The notes beneath the pieces were generated by a model. The model was given only the letters and a program-made list of their open reading frames with translations, was not told the DNA's origin and did no database searches. The position numbers and the translations under genes were made by a program. Shown here in pieces: positions 1 through 9,562 of a stretch of DNA of 64,000 nucleotides. The DNA is from Flavobacterium sp. ASV13 (GTDB taxonomy: Bacteria > Bacteroidota > Bacteroidia > Flavobacteriales > Flavobacteriaceae). Each line of letters opens with the position of its first letter. Position 1 is the first letter of the stretch. The DNA is taken from the NCBI RefSeq assembly GCF_000745775.1, contig NZ_KN050752.1:419074-483073 (forward strand), written 5' to 3'.

Positions 1-2934
1 GTATTGCAATTGATGCGAATTGTTCGTGACATTTTGCGAACCTACAGAAAGCAGATTTTTTCCTTTATTGACTAAATAAGAATAGGTAACCGAATGTTTT
101 TGTTTGCTTCGATTAAAGTACAAACTGTTTCTCAAACTTGAATTCAACCCCAAAATATTTTCTTCCGAAGATTCAAACGGATTTAGTTCTAAACGCTGAC
201 CTTGGCTTTTTACTTTTCGATCCATAATAAAGGAAGTTTGATTATAGAAATACGAAGCAAATTTTTTCAGACCTTTTTCATTTTGCCATTGCGTCGGGTT
301 TAGCGTCACTGATTGTGAAAATTTGTTTTGATTGGTTTTTATATAAACCTGATTCGGCAAAAAGATTCTGATAAATCGCGCCTGATCTGGAAATTGAGCA
401 ATTTCAAATTCTTCTAATTCCTGAATTCCATTACCATTATAATCGTTCCAGGTATAAACACCTTGCCCAGTTGGAACTTCAATATAAGTGAATTCCTGTT
501 GAGCAATAGTTCCTGAACTCGTTTCATAAGCGGTTCCAGCTTGGATTAATTGATTAAAGAAACGGTCATTGTATAAAATTCTCGAATTCAAAGACGGTTC
601 ATTTCCCCGATTTGGATCTGTAAAATCTAAATTTCTATAACTCGCATAAACAGCCAAATTTGTTTTTTTATTCTGAATTAATTTCGATTTTAAATAATAA
701 GTCTGCGAATTGTTGACATGTTGCAGTAATCCATTTTGTAAACTGTCATTTTTACGTTGCAGAAAACCCAATTCCACAAAAACTTTAGTACTGTCGCCAC
801 GCCCGACAAAACCACCAAATTCTGAAAATCTTTGGCTTAAAGCCGAAAACTGATTGGTTGTTTTGTCTTTTTCCTGATTGTCTTCAAGTTGCATGCTGGC
901 GCCAATCCAGTTTTTGCCAAAATGATATTTCGTTCGCGTTTGATTTCGAATAAACTTTGAAGTTGATGTTGTCGCATCTGAATTCAGGAAACTTCCCTGA
1001 TTTTCAAAAGTCCATTTTTTTATTTTAAAAAACGCGGTTGTAGTGTGGCGCGTTCCTGTATAACTTTCGCTAAAATCTAATTTCTCAAATTGATACGTCA
1101 ATAATCCAACATTTGAAGTTTTCTTCTTCGCAAATAAATCAAAATTAAAACCAGTAGATAACAAACTCTGATTGCCAAAAAGAGTGGTATTTAAGTTCCA
1201 GTCGCGATTAAATTCAATATTATATAAACGCTCAACCGACTTGAAATTTTCTGCAACATATTGATAATTTGCAAATGCGTCAAGTGTCCAGCTTTTCGTA
1301 AAAAGACGTTTTTTGAGATTGGTTTTAAAAGCAATTCCTTCGTTGTTTCCATCGTCAATACCCGAAAATAAATTTTTGTCGTTGTTGCTAACGGCAAGTT
1401 CAAAATCGGCAAGTGTTTTTTCATTTGGATTGTATTTTCCTAAAAAAGTAGCAACCTGAAGCTTTATTGGCGGAACTAATTGCACAATTGGTTCATAATT
1501 TCCCTGAAGAATTCCGTTTACCGGCTGTACATATTCATAAATTCTTTCAACCGAATTATTATTTTGGATAATGTAATTTCCGGCATTATTTCCCACAAGA
1601 CTGAATTTTACATTGTACAAAACATCAGCAGGATTATTCGAATATTCATAAATTTCAACTGAATTGATAAATGTTTTTTTGTACAAAATTTTATTATCCG
1701 CATATTTATCTTCATAAGCAGAAGGCGCTTTCATTAAATCCGGATTGTCGCCCGCATTTTTCAAAACCTGAACCTGATCTGCAGAAAGATTTTGCTGCAA
1801 CGGCTGATTTTTCAAATCACTTTCAGAATAAATATAACCGCCAAAACTCCAATTTTTATTTTCATGAGTTCCACCGGCATAGGTTACCAATCGGTTGTAA
1901 TTTCGTTCCGAATATTGATATTCAATATTAATACGCATTTCAGAAGTGATTGTGAAAAGTGACGTAAAAACAATTTCGCCCGCATTATAATCAATTACAT
2001 AATCGTTGTTTTCACCGCGTTTTAGCAAAACACCATTTACATAAACGCGCTCAGAACCTGAAATGACCAAAACATACAATTCGCCGTTTTGACCTTTCAA
2101 TTTATACGGACCTTGATTTCCTTCTTGTCCTGTAAAAGTACTTTTTGCATATTGTCCTTTTACAAAAGCCACCGAAGCGAAAATGTTGGTTTTGCTTTTT
2201 TCAGTATCAAAATCGAAACTTGCAGAAAGTCCCTGAACCTTTTTATTGAAATTAAGAAATTGCGTTTTATGATTTTCCAGAAAAACGTCGCCTGCGCGAA
2301 TGTTCCAATCGTCGCTAAAAAGTTCCATGAAAATATTGTCAAACTGATCCAGCTTTTGCGAATAACCACCATCTTGTAACGGAATATTATTGTCCTGAAG
2401 AGAAGCCCGCAGACTGACTTTGTCGGAGATTTTTCCGGTAATCTGCAAATCTAAGTTAGAATTTAAAACCGTATTTTGATTGTTTCCAACTGTAACGCCA
2501 CGTGTAATGCTCCCAGAAGTACTTAAACCATCAAATGGAACAACTTTTTTGGTGTTTTTGTTGTCAATTTTATACAGTTTTTCAGAACCGGCTTCATTGC
2601 TGACTACTTGATCTGATTTGTAAAGACTATATTCTTTGGTAATAAAATCTGGATATTTTAAATAATTGACAATTAAAGTATCTGAAATCGAAGTGAATTT
2701 TTCATTTAAAAGAAGTGTTCCTTTTTGAAAATCAATTTTATAAAAAGTAGAATCGACAGCTTCATTTTTAGTGTTCAAAAGCTGAAAGTAACTTGGATTT
2801 ATACTGAATTTTTCCAGATGAATGGTGTCGCGGGAAGCAATTACTTTTTTTGTTTTATACGATGATTCTGTTTCCTGTGCATGAAGCCCAGAAAACCAGA
2901 TCAAAACCGTTAAAAACAGTAATTTTTTCAGCAT
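1..2934 (-). CDS. Large secreted outer-membrane-like protein, C-terminus outside the window
   Basis: I read an open frame of 978 codons without a stop from an ATG at 2934 down to the left edge, so the gene is partial and its C-terminus is missing. It starts with a clear signal peptide (hydrophobic residues about 4-17, ending GLHAQ at residue 20). The rest is rich in alternating polar/hydrophobic stretches, Asn, Gln, Tyr and Phe, as in Bacteroidetes outer-membrane beta-barrel or surface proteins. An acidic, calcium-loop-like motif (NDYNGNGIQELEEFE) lies near residue 825. A similar motif occurs in large gliding/secretion-related surface proteins, but I cannot assign the family. It is divergent from the AraC regulator at 3131, with a 196-base shared upstream region. 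Function unknown; the envelope location is inferred from the signal peptide and composition. Confidence 0.75.
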   Translation of the reverse strand, partial: MLKKLLFLTVLIWFSGLHAQETESSYKTKKVIASRDTIHLEKFSINPSYFQLLNTKNEAVDSTFYKIDFQKGTLLLNEKFTSISDTLIVNYLKYPDFITKEYSLYKSDQVVSNEAGSEKLYKIDNKNTKKVVPFDGLSTSGSITRGVTVGNNQNTVLNSNLDLQITGKISDKVSLRASLQDNNIPLQDGGYSQKLDQFDNIFMELFSDDWNIRAGDVFLENHKTQFLNFNKKVQGLSASFDFDTEKSKTNIFASVAFVKGQYAKSTFTGQEGNQGPYKLKGQNGELYVLVISGSERVYVNGVLLKRGENNDYVIDYNAGEIVFTSLFTITSEMRINIEYQYSERNYNRLVTYAGGTHENKNWSFGGYIYSESDLKNQPLQQNLSADQVQVLKNAGDNPDLMKAPSAYEDKYADNKILYKKTFINSVEIYEYSNNPADVLYNVKFSLVGNNAGNYIIQNNNSVERIYEYVQPVNGILQGNYEPIVQLVPPIKLQVATFLGKYNPNEKTLADFELAVSNNDKNLFSGIDDGNNEGIAFKTNLKKRLFTKSWTLDAFANYQYVAENFKSVERLYNIEFNRDWNLNTTLFGNQSLLSTGFNFDLFAKKKTSNVGLLTYQFEKLDFSESYTGTRHTTTAFFKIKKWTFENQGSFLNSDATTSTSKFIRNQTRTKYHFGKNWIGASMQLEDNQEKDKTTNQFSALSQRFSEFGGFVGRGDSTKVFVELGFLQRKNDSLQNGLLQHVNNSQTYYLKSKLIQNKKTNLAVYASYRNLDFTDPNRGNEPSLNSRILYNDRFFNQLIQAGTAYETSSGTIAQQEFTYIEVPTGQGVYTWNDYNGNGIQELEEFEIAQFPDQARFIRIFLPNQVYIKTNQNKFSQSVTLNPTQWQNEKGLKKFASYFYNQTSFIMDRKVKSQGQRLELNPFESSEENILGLNSSLRNSLYFNRSKQKHSVTYSYLVNKGKNLLSVGSQNVTNNSHQLQY

Positions 2935-2956
2935 AAATACTTTAACTCTAAAAATT

Positions 2957-2964
2957 CAAAAGTA
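2957..2964 (-). promoter_or_regulatory. Putative -7 promoter element (TACTTTTG)
   Basis: On the minus strand the sequence reads TACTTTTG, an exact match to the Bacteroidetes TAnnTTTG -7 element, 23 bases ahead of the start codon at 2934. I see no TTG at the usual 17-23 base distance upstream, so the -33 part is not supported. Confidence 0.4.
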
Positions 2965-3098
2965 GTATTTATAATCAAGAAATTGTGAGGCTTTTATTTA
3001 TTGGACAATTGATTGATTTTAAGTTCGTTTTCTCATTTTAAACCTTGTTTTTAATTATAATTTGAAGTATAATTCTCATCATAAATCAATCTTTTTTT

Positions 3099-3106
3099 TA
3101 GCTTTG
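3099..3106 (+). promoter_or_regulatory. Putative -7 promoter element (TAGCTTTG)
   Basis: TAGCTTTG matches TAnnTTTG and lies 25 bases before the start of the AraC-family gene at 3131. No well-placed -33 TTG is visible. Confidence 0.4.
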
Positions 3107-3130
3107 CTCAAGATATAACGAACTTAAATT

Positions 3131-4192
3131 ATGGATACCAGCAAAGAACTCTTATTTTTTTTTAGCGCTTTGGGATCTTTCAACGGAATTATTTTGGGAG
3201 TTTATTTTTTCTTTTTTACAAAGAAAAAATACCTCACAAATTATTTCCTTGGTGCACTTTTGTTTGCATTAAGCATACGAATTGGAAAATCTGTTTTTGT
3301 TTATTTTCATCCCGAACTGCCAAAAATGTATTTGCAGTTAGGGCTTACTGCTTGTTTTTTTATTGGTCCGTGTTTGTATTATTTTCTAAGATCGGCGGTT
3401 GAAGAAATCAACATAATGCCAAAATCCTGGAAAATGATGCTCCTTTTTTGGGGAATCCTGATTGTTGGTGCCGGAATACTATATCCGTACCAAACTCATA
3501 CAACGCTTTGGAGTTTCTATTTTATTAGAATGATTTACTTTCAGTGGTTTGTATATATTATTTTTTCAGGATTTACAATTCGTACTGTTTTAAAGAAAAT
3601 TTTCAATGCAAAAGAAAAAACCAGTCCGTCTGAAATGTGGTTTGGAACTCTTTTTCTCGGAAATTTTTTATTATTTCTTTTTTACTTTTTAGCGATTATG
3701 GGTGCTCCGGCAGCAACTTATATAAGTGGCGCTGTTGTTTTTTCTTTTATTTTGTATCTAATCATTTCTATTCTTTTATACCGAAAAAAAACCGACGATT
3801 TGTTTCTGTTGAATAGTCAGAAGGTTTCCGGAAAAAAAATAGATGCAGGCGAAGCCGTTTTTATTTCTGAAAAATTAGAAAATATAATGAATGAAAAAGG
3901 TTTGTATAAAAATCCAAATTTGAATTTACAGGAGTTGTCGCGGGAAATTAATATCTCAAGTCATCAATTATCACAGTTTTTAAATAATAATCTGGGAAAG
4001 AATTTTACCAGTTTTGTAAATGAATTTAGAATAAATGAAGCTTGTAAAATTATTACTTCAAATGATAAACTGACTTTAGAATCTGTTGGTTACGATGTTG
4101 GTTTTAATTCGAAGTCGACATTTTTTGCGGCCTTTAAAAAACATACCGGAACAACGCCTCTAAATTATCAGCTTCAGGCTTTACAACCGTAA
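3131..4192 (+). CDS. Membrane-anchored AraC-family transcriptional regulator
   Basis: The 353-residue protein has about seven hydrophobic segments in residues 8-215, then a cytoplasmic stretch and a C-terminal AraC-type helix-turn-helix domain (about 250-350). The two HTH units are visible: the first around LNLQELSREINISSHQLS, the second around TLESVGYDVGFNSKSTFF, followed by the usual KKHTGTTPLNY ending. Proteins of this layout are common in Bacteroidetes and are thought to sense a signal through the membrane part and bind DNA with the tail. It sits 114 bases upstream of the TonB-receptor-like gene at 4307 on the same strand and is divergent from the large surface protein at 2934, so either neighbour could be its target; this is inference. 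The ligand is unknown. Confidence 0.85.
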   Translation: MDTSKELLFFFSALGSFNGIILGVYFFFFTKKKYLTNYFLGALLFALSIRIGKSVFVYFHPELPKMYLQLGLTACFFIGPCLYYFLRSAVEEINIMPKSWKMMLLFWGILIVGAGILYPYQTHTTLWSFYFIRMIYFQWFVYIIFSGFTIRTVLKKIFNAKEKTSPSEMWFGTLFLGNFLLFLFYFLAIMGAPAATYISGAVVFSFILYLIISILLYRKKTDDLFLLNSQKVSGKKIDAGEAVFISEKLENIMNEKGLYKNPNLNLQELSREINISSHQLSQFLNNNLGKNFTSFVNEFRINEACKIITSNDKLTLESVGYDVGFNSKSTFFAAFKKHTGTTPLNYQLQALQP

Positions 4193-4306
4193 AACAGAGT
4201 GTCGATTTATAAATCCGTACTCCTGATTTAACTTTCGATTACCTCATTTCGTGATTTAGAACTGACTTTTGTTGCTGCAAAAGTCAAATCTTAATCCCTA
4301 AATTTT

Positions 4307-6700
4307 ATGAGGTTTCTAATTCTGGTTTCTATTTATGTTTGTTTTTTTCTTTTTAATTCTGTGGCTTCAAACGCGCAGTCAATCCAAAAAATTTCAGGCA
4401 AAGTTGTCAATCGAAACAATGAATTGATGATGGGAAATGCGTCTGTTTTTTCTGTTCGCGATTCTGTAATTATCAAACAACAGGATTTCTTAGATGGGGT
4501 CTTTCAATTATCAGATATCAACCAAAATGAAATTATTCTGAAATTGACTTCGGTAGAATTTGCAGATCAATTTTTGAGCATAAAATTTTCAAATTCATCA
4601 AACATTGATTTAGGCTCAATTATAGTCTCAGAAAATAATAATCAGTTAAATGAGGTTGTGGTGAAAAGCAATCCGTCATTATTAAAATATGGAGCCAACG
4701 GAAATATCGATGTCAATGTAAACGGAACGGTTCTCGCAACGAGCAGTTCGGTAAACGAATTGTTGGGAAGAGTGCCAAATGTTGTGGTTGCCGACGGAGA
4801 AATCAGCATTGTTGGAAAAGGAGAAGCCATTATTTATCTCAACGGAGTTTTGATTAATTACGAAAGGTTTGCGGCAATTCCGGTTTCACAAATTCAGAAG
4901 ATCGAAGTCATTTCCAATCCGTCTGCAAGATACGATGCAGAAGGAAAAGCTGTCATCAATATTATTACAAAGCAAAATGTTGAAAGCGGTATAATGGGTA
5001 CTGTCAATCAGCACATAACAGTTTCTAAATTTGGCGGAACACTTTATAACACGCTTTTTGATTTTAATTATTCTAAAGGAAAGTTTTCTTTTATAACCAA
5101 TTACGGTTTGCAGTTAGGAAGAAACCGCGAGTTGCTGTACACTACCAGAACTCGCCCAAATCCTGATGATTTTATGAAATCTGAATTGACAACTGATTGG
5201 AAAAGAAGATTTAATAATTATTCTAATTTCGGATTCGGACTTCAATATAGTTTTTTTCCAAATAATTATATTTCATTGGCGTATAGCGGAAACGTGAATG
5301 ATTTAGGCGGAATTACAGAAAGCAGGAATTCCATAACCAACAATTCAGGAATTAGTTTTTATGCTACAGATGTTGACCGAAACGATGTTTTGTTAAACCA
5401 GTTTATTAATTTGAATTATAACTGGACAACCGATAAAGGTTCTACACTGTTTATAGGGTCACAATTTTCAAATTACAATCAAACTATAAGAGATTTTATT
5501 GAAGAAAGCAGTTTGGTAGAACAAACCGATTCTGAAAGAGATTTGAAGAATAATGTGGGAAGTCGAATCAATATAATCGCAGTTCAAGCCGATTATTCGA
5601 AGAAAATTAATGAAAAAACAAAACTTGAAGTAGGAGCCAAGTTGAGTCATGCCACAATAAATTCAGGAACAGATTTCCTGATTGCAGCTGATAATGTAAA
5701 TTTTGAGCTGGACGATGCGCTTTCGAGTGATTTTGAATACAATGAAAAAATTGCGGCTTCTTACTTTAATTATATTGGAACATTAAACGAAAAAGTCAAT
5801 TTTTCTCTTGGCGTAAGAGCCGAAAAAACAAGTTATGATTTATTCACAAATGCCAACGGAATTCAGAAATTTGAGAAATCGTACAGTAATTTTTTTCCAA
5901 ACGCACTTTTAAATTTTGATCTTTCAGAAGATTGGAAAGGACATTTTTCTTATGTTTCCAGAATTACAAGACCGAGATACCAGGCTTTAAATCCGTATGT
6001 GATTTATCAAGATCCGTTTACGACGATTGAAGGAAATCCGAATCTTCTTCCAGAAAAAACACATGCTTTTGAAATAGGAGCGATGTACAAAAAGTTCGAT
6101 TTTAAAGTTGGCTACACTTATAAAATTGATCCGATTTCTGCGGCGGCTTTGCGTGGTGATACACCAAATAGCTATATTTTAAGAGCGCTGAATCTTGAAA
6201 AAGGGCATACTTTTTTTACTTCGCTTTCCAGATCTTTCAACATCAAATGGTGGAATTCTGTTAACACAGCAAGTATTACCTGGCAGAAATCGGTAGACAA
6301 TTATTATGCATTTGCTTTTAGTCCCGTAGAACCTCAGATTTATTTATATACTAATAATACATTTACGATTCCTAAGCTTTTTAAATTGCAGCTTTTGGCC
6401 TGGTATTTAAGTGATAGAAGTTATGGATTAGGAAGCGAAAACAGTCGCTCGACTGTAACTTTAGGAATAGAGAGAAACTTTTTTAAAGATGCATTAAAGC
6501 TCAATTTTACCGCAAACGACATCTTTCATAAGTTTATGGTTTCTGGCGATTATAATGTTGGACAGACTCAGATTTATTATCACCGAACGTATAGTACCGA
6601 TTATTTTAAATTAATTGCAACATACAATTTCGGAGATTCTAAAAAAACGACTTATAAAAAATCAGAAGTTGAGCAGACGGAGAATAATAGAGCGAGGTAA
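4307..6700 (+). CDS. Outer-membrane beta-barrel protein, TonB-receptor-like
   Basis: The 797-residue protein has a signal peptide (about 1-24, ending NAQS), a carboxypeptidase-regulatory-like domain (about 28-105, starting ISGKVVNRNNELM), a plug-like domain (about 115-225, including NELLGRVPNVVV and IEVISNPSARYDAEGKAVINII) and a long C-terminal region of amphipathic beta strands ending near YFKLIATYNFGD. This is the layout of the OMP_b-brl_3 family of Bacteroidetes, relatives of TonB-dependent receptors. A Lys/Glu-rich tail of about 20 residues follows the last strand. No SusD-like partner is adjacent, which argues against a polysaccharide utilisation locus. Substrate unknown. The AraC regulator immediately upstream may control it. 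Confidence 0.85.
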   Translation: MRFLILVSIYVCFFLFNSVASNAQSIQKISGKVVNRNNELMMGNASVFSVRDSVIIKQQDFLDGVFQLSDINQNEIILKLTSVEFADQFLSIKFSNSSNIDLGSIIVSENNNQLNEVVVKSNPSLLKYGANGNIDVNVNGTVLATSSSVNELLGRVPNVVVADGEISIVGKGEAIIYLNGVLINYERFAAIPVSQIQKIEVISNPSARYDAEGKAVINIITKQNVESGIMGTVNQHITVSKFGGTLYNTLFDFNYSKGKFSFITNYGLQLGRNRELLYTTRTRPNPDDFMKSELTTDWKRRFNNYSNFGFGLQYSFFPNNYISLAYSGNVNDLGGITESRNSITNNSGISFYATDVDRNDVLLNQFINLNYNWTTDKGSTLFIGSQFSNYNQTIRDFIEESSLVEQTDSERDLKNNVGSRINIIAVQADYSKKINEKTKLEVGAKLSHATINSGTDFLIAADNVNFELDDALSSDFEYNEKIAASYFNYIGTLNEKVNFSLGVRAEKTSYDLFTNANGIQKFEKSYSNFFPNALLNFDLSEDWKGHFSYVSRITRPRYQALNPYVIYQDPFTTIEGNPNLLPEKTHAFEIGAMYKKFDFKVGYTYKIDPISAAALRGDTPNSYILRALNLEKGHTFFTSLSRSFNIKWWNSVNTASITWQKSVDNYYAFAFSPVEPQIYLYTNNTFTIPKLFKLQLLAWYLSDRSYGLGSENSRSTVTLGIERNFFKDALKLNFTANDIFHKFMVSGDYNVGQTQIYYHRTYSTDYFKLIATYNFGDSKKTTYKKSEVEQTENNRAR

Positions 6701-6701
6701 A

Positions 6702-6926
6702 TTACTTGATGCTTTCTGAAATAACCATTAAAACAAGAATAAGAATAACACAAATAAACACCGAATTAGGATTTGCAAAATTAATAGTCCAGCCAAATTC
6801 TTTTATTCTTTTAGGAGGAAACATCCTTTTGTCTTCTGGGTTATAATAAAACATTCCCCAAACCCAATTATTAGGATCGTTATGCCAATTGTTTTTTTCT
6901 TTTTCGGATGGTTCTTGATTTTCCAT
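6702..6926 (-). CDS. Small DUF5808-like membrane protein
   Basis: The 74-residue protein has a soluble N-terminal half containing NNWVWGMFYYNPEDKRMFPP and FGWTINFANP, which resembles the short DUF5808 motif (a tryptophan followed by YYNPEDPR.. and GWT.NF.NP). One hydrophobic C-terminal helix follows (about 53-70). The stop codon is one base from the stop of the convergent barrel gene. Two more very small membrane proteins follow upstream on the same strand. Function unknown; the DUF5808 assignment is from memory of the motif. Confidence 0.65.
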   Translation of the reverse strand: MENQEPSEKEKNNWHNDPNNWVWGMFYYNPEDKRMFPPKRIKEFGWTINFANPNSVFICVILILVLMVISESIK

Positions 6927-6952
6927 ATCAGGAATTAGTAGAAAGATCGTTA

Positions 6953-7150
6953 TTACTTATTCGTTTTTCCTTCTTTTAGCTGTGTATAAGTAATGAGAAT
7001 TCCAATTGTAGCGAGAAAAGGACCAATCACTAATCTAAAATCGGAGTAAGAAATGTCTTTGACGTTTTTTGTAAGCAACGGACTTAAAGATATACCGATG
7101 TATAATAAACTAAGAATAATAAAAACAAGTAAAAAGTTCTTCTTGGTCAT
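6953..7150 (-). CDS. Small two-helix membrane protein, unknown function
   Basis: The 65-residue protein has two hydrophobic segments (about 5-22 and 41-56) separated by a short polar loop, with Lys-rich ends. It lies between two other tiny membrane proteins on the same strand (26 bases from one, 41 from the other), so the three probably form a transcription unit. I do not recognise a family. Confidence 0.55.
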   Translation of the reverse strand: MTKKNFLLVFIILSLLYIGISLSPLLTKNVKDISYSDFRLVIGPFLATIGILITYTQLKEGKTNK

Positions 7151-7191
7151 TTTAAGTTTTTTAGATTATTACTATTCTCTTTGTTTTTTGG

Positions 7192-7353
7192 TTAATCTTT
7201 TTTGAGACTCAAACCAATTATATTTATGATGAAAGCTGCTAACAATAAAAGCATCATGTTAGCGAACATTTTGTCTGAAAGAAAATGTTGATTGGCATTA
7301 AGCATCATAATAGCTACAACAACCCACGTCATGATTTTTACACTTTTATACAT
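7192..7353 (-). CDS. Very small membrane protein, unknown function
   Basis: An ATG at 7353 opens a 53-codon frame ending at 7192. The product starts MYKSVKIMTWVVVAIMMLNA and has two hydrophobic helices (about 7-19 and 31-48) with a Lys-rich C-terminus (SLKKD). Length and layout are like the next gene downstream, which supports it being real. Function unknown. Confidence 0.5.
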   Translation of the reverse strand: MYKSVKIMTWVVVAIMMLNANQHFLSDKMFANMMLLLLAAFIINIIGLSLKKD

Positions 7354-7488
7354 AATATATTGTTTGGGTTTAAAATTATTTGATAGTTAATAGGTTTTAT
7401 ATTTTTGATAAATGTAGTAATTTTCTGTTGATAAATTTAATACGAGGAAAGAATAGAAGAAAGAGTGTCGAAAAGTGAAGAATATATA

Positions 7489-7521
7489 AAAAAGGCTCCA
7501 CTAATTAAGTGAAGCCTTTTT
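7489..7521 (-). terminator. Intrinsic terminator after lysC
   Basis: The arms AAAAAGGCTCCACT and AGTGAAGCCTTTTT form a hairpin with one mismatch and A/T runs on both sides. On the minus strand it lies 45 bases past the lysC stop codon. Confidence 0.75.
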
Positions 7522-7565
7522 GAAAATATATTTGAATTGAAATAATTACCTTTTATAAAGCAATA

Positions 7566-8825
7566 TTAATTTAGCTCTTTAGTCACAATTTGCATGGTTT
7601 CGCGGCTAACTTGTTTCAATAAAACTTCTTTATCTTTTTCAACCGTTTCGGCAGCTTGTTCCGTAAAGTGACGTATTGTATATAAGGTTACATTTTCGCT
7701 GTAATCAACTTTGAATTTTTTCGAAAGAATTGCATTCAAATCATTGAAATTTCCAAATTTATCTTCCACACAAACAGAGAAACTAATTGCAGAATTCTGA
7801 ATCAAATTCACTTTGATTTTAAATTCGTGGAATAAACCAAAAATCTCGCTAATGTTTTCTTCCATAATGAAAGAAAAATCAATTGAAGAAAGCGAAATTA
7901 AAAGTTGTTCTCTTTTTACGATAAAACATGGATACTGAGGCTCTAAGTCAACACCTTTAGAAACGCAAGTTCCTTTTAATAAAGGATTAATGAATGATTT
8001 TACGTATAGCGGAATTTCTTTTTTCTGTAACGGTTGTAATGTTTTTGGGTGAATTACTGTAGCTCCGTAAAAAGCCAATTCGATAGCTTCACGATACGAA
8101 ATTTGATTTAACAAACTAGCATTTTCAAAATAACGAGGATCGGCATTCATAACCCCAGGAACATCTTTCCAGATCGTTACGCTTTCAGCATTTAAGCAAT
8201 AAGCAAAAATTCCGGCAGTATAATCAGAACCTTCACGACCAAGAGTTGTAGTAAAATTGTTTTCGTCAGCACCTAAAAATCCTTGTGTAATGTTTAGCTG
8301 TTTTCTTGGAACATTTTTGCTGATGTTTTGTTGAGTTGCTTCCCAATCTACTTCAGCATCTCTATAGTTTGCATTGGTTTTAATGAAATTGCGAACATCA
8401 AGCCATTGTGTCTGAATTCCTCTGAAATTCATGTAGTGACTTAAAATATTTGTAGAAATCAATTCTCCAAAACTTACAATTTGATCGTAAACAAAGTTAT
8501 AATTTGGTGATTTATTGTGTGCTAAAAAATACTCAAGTTCAGAAAATTGCTCATTTACAGCTGCAAAAACCTGATGATTTTCATCTTCAAATAAATCCAA
8601 TAATATTTGATTGTGGTATTTTTTTATTTCCTGAACAGAAGAATTTAATTCTGCCGATTTATCAAAATAATTCTTTATTACAACTTCAAGAGCATTTGTT
8701 GTTTTTCCCATAGCCGAAACTACAAGAATTACGTCTTCATAACCTACTTTTTGTAAAACGTCGTATACGTTTTTAATTCCATCTGCATCTTTTACCGATG
8801 CTCCTCCAAATTTAAATACTCTCAT
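7566..8825 (-). CDS. lysC: Aspartate kinase
   Basis: The 419-residue protein catalyses ATP-dependent phosphorylation of aspartate, the first step towards lysine, threonine and methionine (and diaminopimelate for the cell wall). Visible motifs are KFGGAS (5-10), QGFLGA (181-186), TTLGREGSDYTA (193-204) and WKDVPGVMNADP (219-230), all typical of the amino acid kinase fold. The last roughly 120 residues are in the place of the ACT regulatory domains and suggest feedback control, although ligand residues cannot be read with certainty. There is no homoserine dehydrogenase domain, so it is monofunctional. It lies 65 bases downstream of an acetyltransferase gene on the same strand and ends at a strong hairpin terminator. 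Confidence 0.93.
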   Translation of the reverse strand: MRVFKFGGASVKDADGIKNVYDVLQKVGYEDVILVVSAMGKTTNALEVVIKNYFDKSAELNSSVQEIKKYHNQILLDLFEDENHQVFAAVNEQFSELEYFLAHNKSPNYNFVYDQIVSFGELISTNILSHYMNFRGIQTQWLDVRNFIKTNANYRDAEVDWEATQQNISKNVPRKQLNITQGFLGADENNFTTTLGREGSDYTAGIFAYCLNAESVTIWKDVPGVMNADPRYFENASLLNQISYREAIELAFYGATVIHPKTLQPLQKKEIPLYVKSFINPLLKGTCVSKGVDLEPQYPCFIVKREQLLISLSSIDFSFIMEENISEIFGLFHEFKIKVNLIQNSAISFSVCVEDKFGNFNDLNAILSKKFKVDYSENVTLYTIRHFTEQAAETVEKDKEVLLKQVSRETMQIVTKELN

Positions 8826-8890
8826 TATTAATTTATAGATTTTTAGTTTTTAGATTTCAGATTTGAGGCGAAATCCTATGTTTTTTGTTT

Positions 8891-9391
8891 TTATAATTTT
8901 TCTAGAAACGAATTAACTCCAGCTTCGTCCATTTGAACAACTTGCCAGTCTTCCAGAATTCTTGCGCCAGAATTCTTGTAAAAATTAACTGCAGGTGTAT
9001 TCCATGCCAGAACATTCCATTCAACTCTTCGAACACCATCTTTTTTTCCTTGTTTCATGATTTCAGCATAAAGCGCCGATCCCAAACCTGTACCGCGCAT
9101 TTTTTCTTTTACAATCAAATCTTCAAGATGTATCGTTTTTCCTTTCCAGGTAGAGTAGCGGTAATAGTACAATGCAATTCCAACTATTTCTTTTCCGTTT
9201 TTACTTTCTTCTGAATCACTTTCAATTTCGGCAACAAAAACCTGAAAAAGCGGTTTTTCTCCAAATCCGTCACGAACTAAATCTTCTTCTGTAATTACGA
9301 CAGCTTCCGGTTCTTTTTCGAATATTGCCAGCTCCTGAATTAATCCTAAAACCGATTTCATGTCTTCGGGATTTCCTTTTCTAATATTCAT
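8891..9391 (-). CDS. GNAT-family N-acetyltransferase
   Basis: The 166-residue protein has the GNAT fold signature: an N-terminal MNIRKGNPEDMKSVLGLI, the acetyl-CoA loop MRGTGLGSALY (about residues 98-108) and the C-terminal AWNTPAVNFYKNSGA, where the conserved Asn and Tyr sit. It resembles diamine/spermidine-type acetyltransferases in length, but the acceptor cannot be told from the sequence. It lies upstream of lysC on the same strand and is divergent from fbp with 171 bases between start codons. Confidence 0.88.
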   Translation of the reverse strand: MNIRKGNPEDMKSVLGLIQELAIFEKEPEAVVITEEDLVRDGFGEKPLFQVFVAEIESDSEESKNGKEIVGIALYYYRYSTWKGKTIHLEDLIVKEKMRGTGLGSALYAEIMKQGKKDGVRRVEWNVLAWNTPAVNFYKNSGARILEDWQVVQMDEAGVNSFLEKL

Positions 9392-9562
9392 TTATTCGTA
9401 TTATTAAGTGTTTATTAGCTAAAAAAGCATTTATTTATAAGGTACTTTTTGCTATTAATTAGCAAATATACAATAGTAGCAAACTAACAAAATAATTTTT
9501 AAATCATTCTCACAAAATAAGCGATATTTGTGACTTTAAATTAAAACTATAACGATATAGCA

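Noticed and set aside
1671..2379. Plus-strand frames of 86-96 codons at the left end
   Set aside because: They lie opposite the long minus-strand surface protein and read as its complement.
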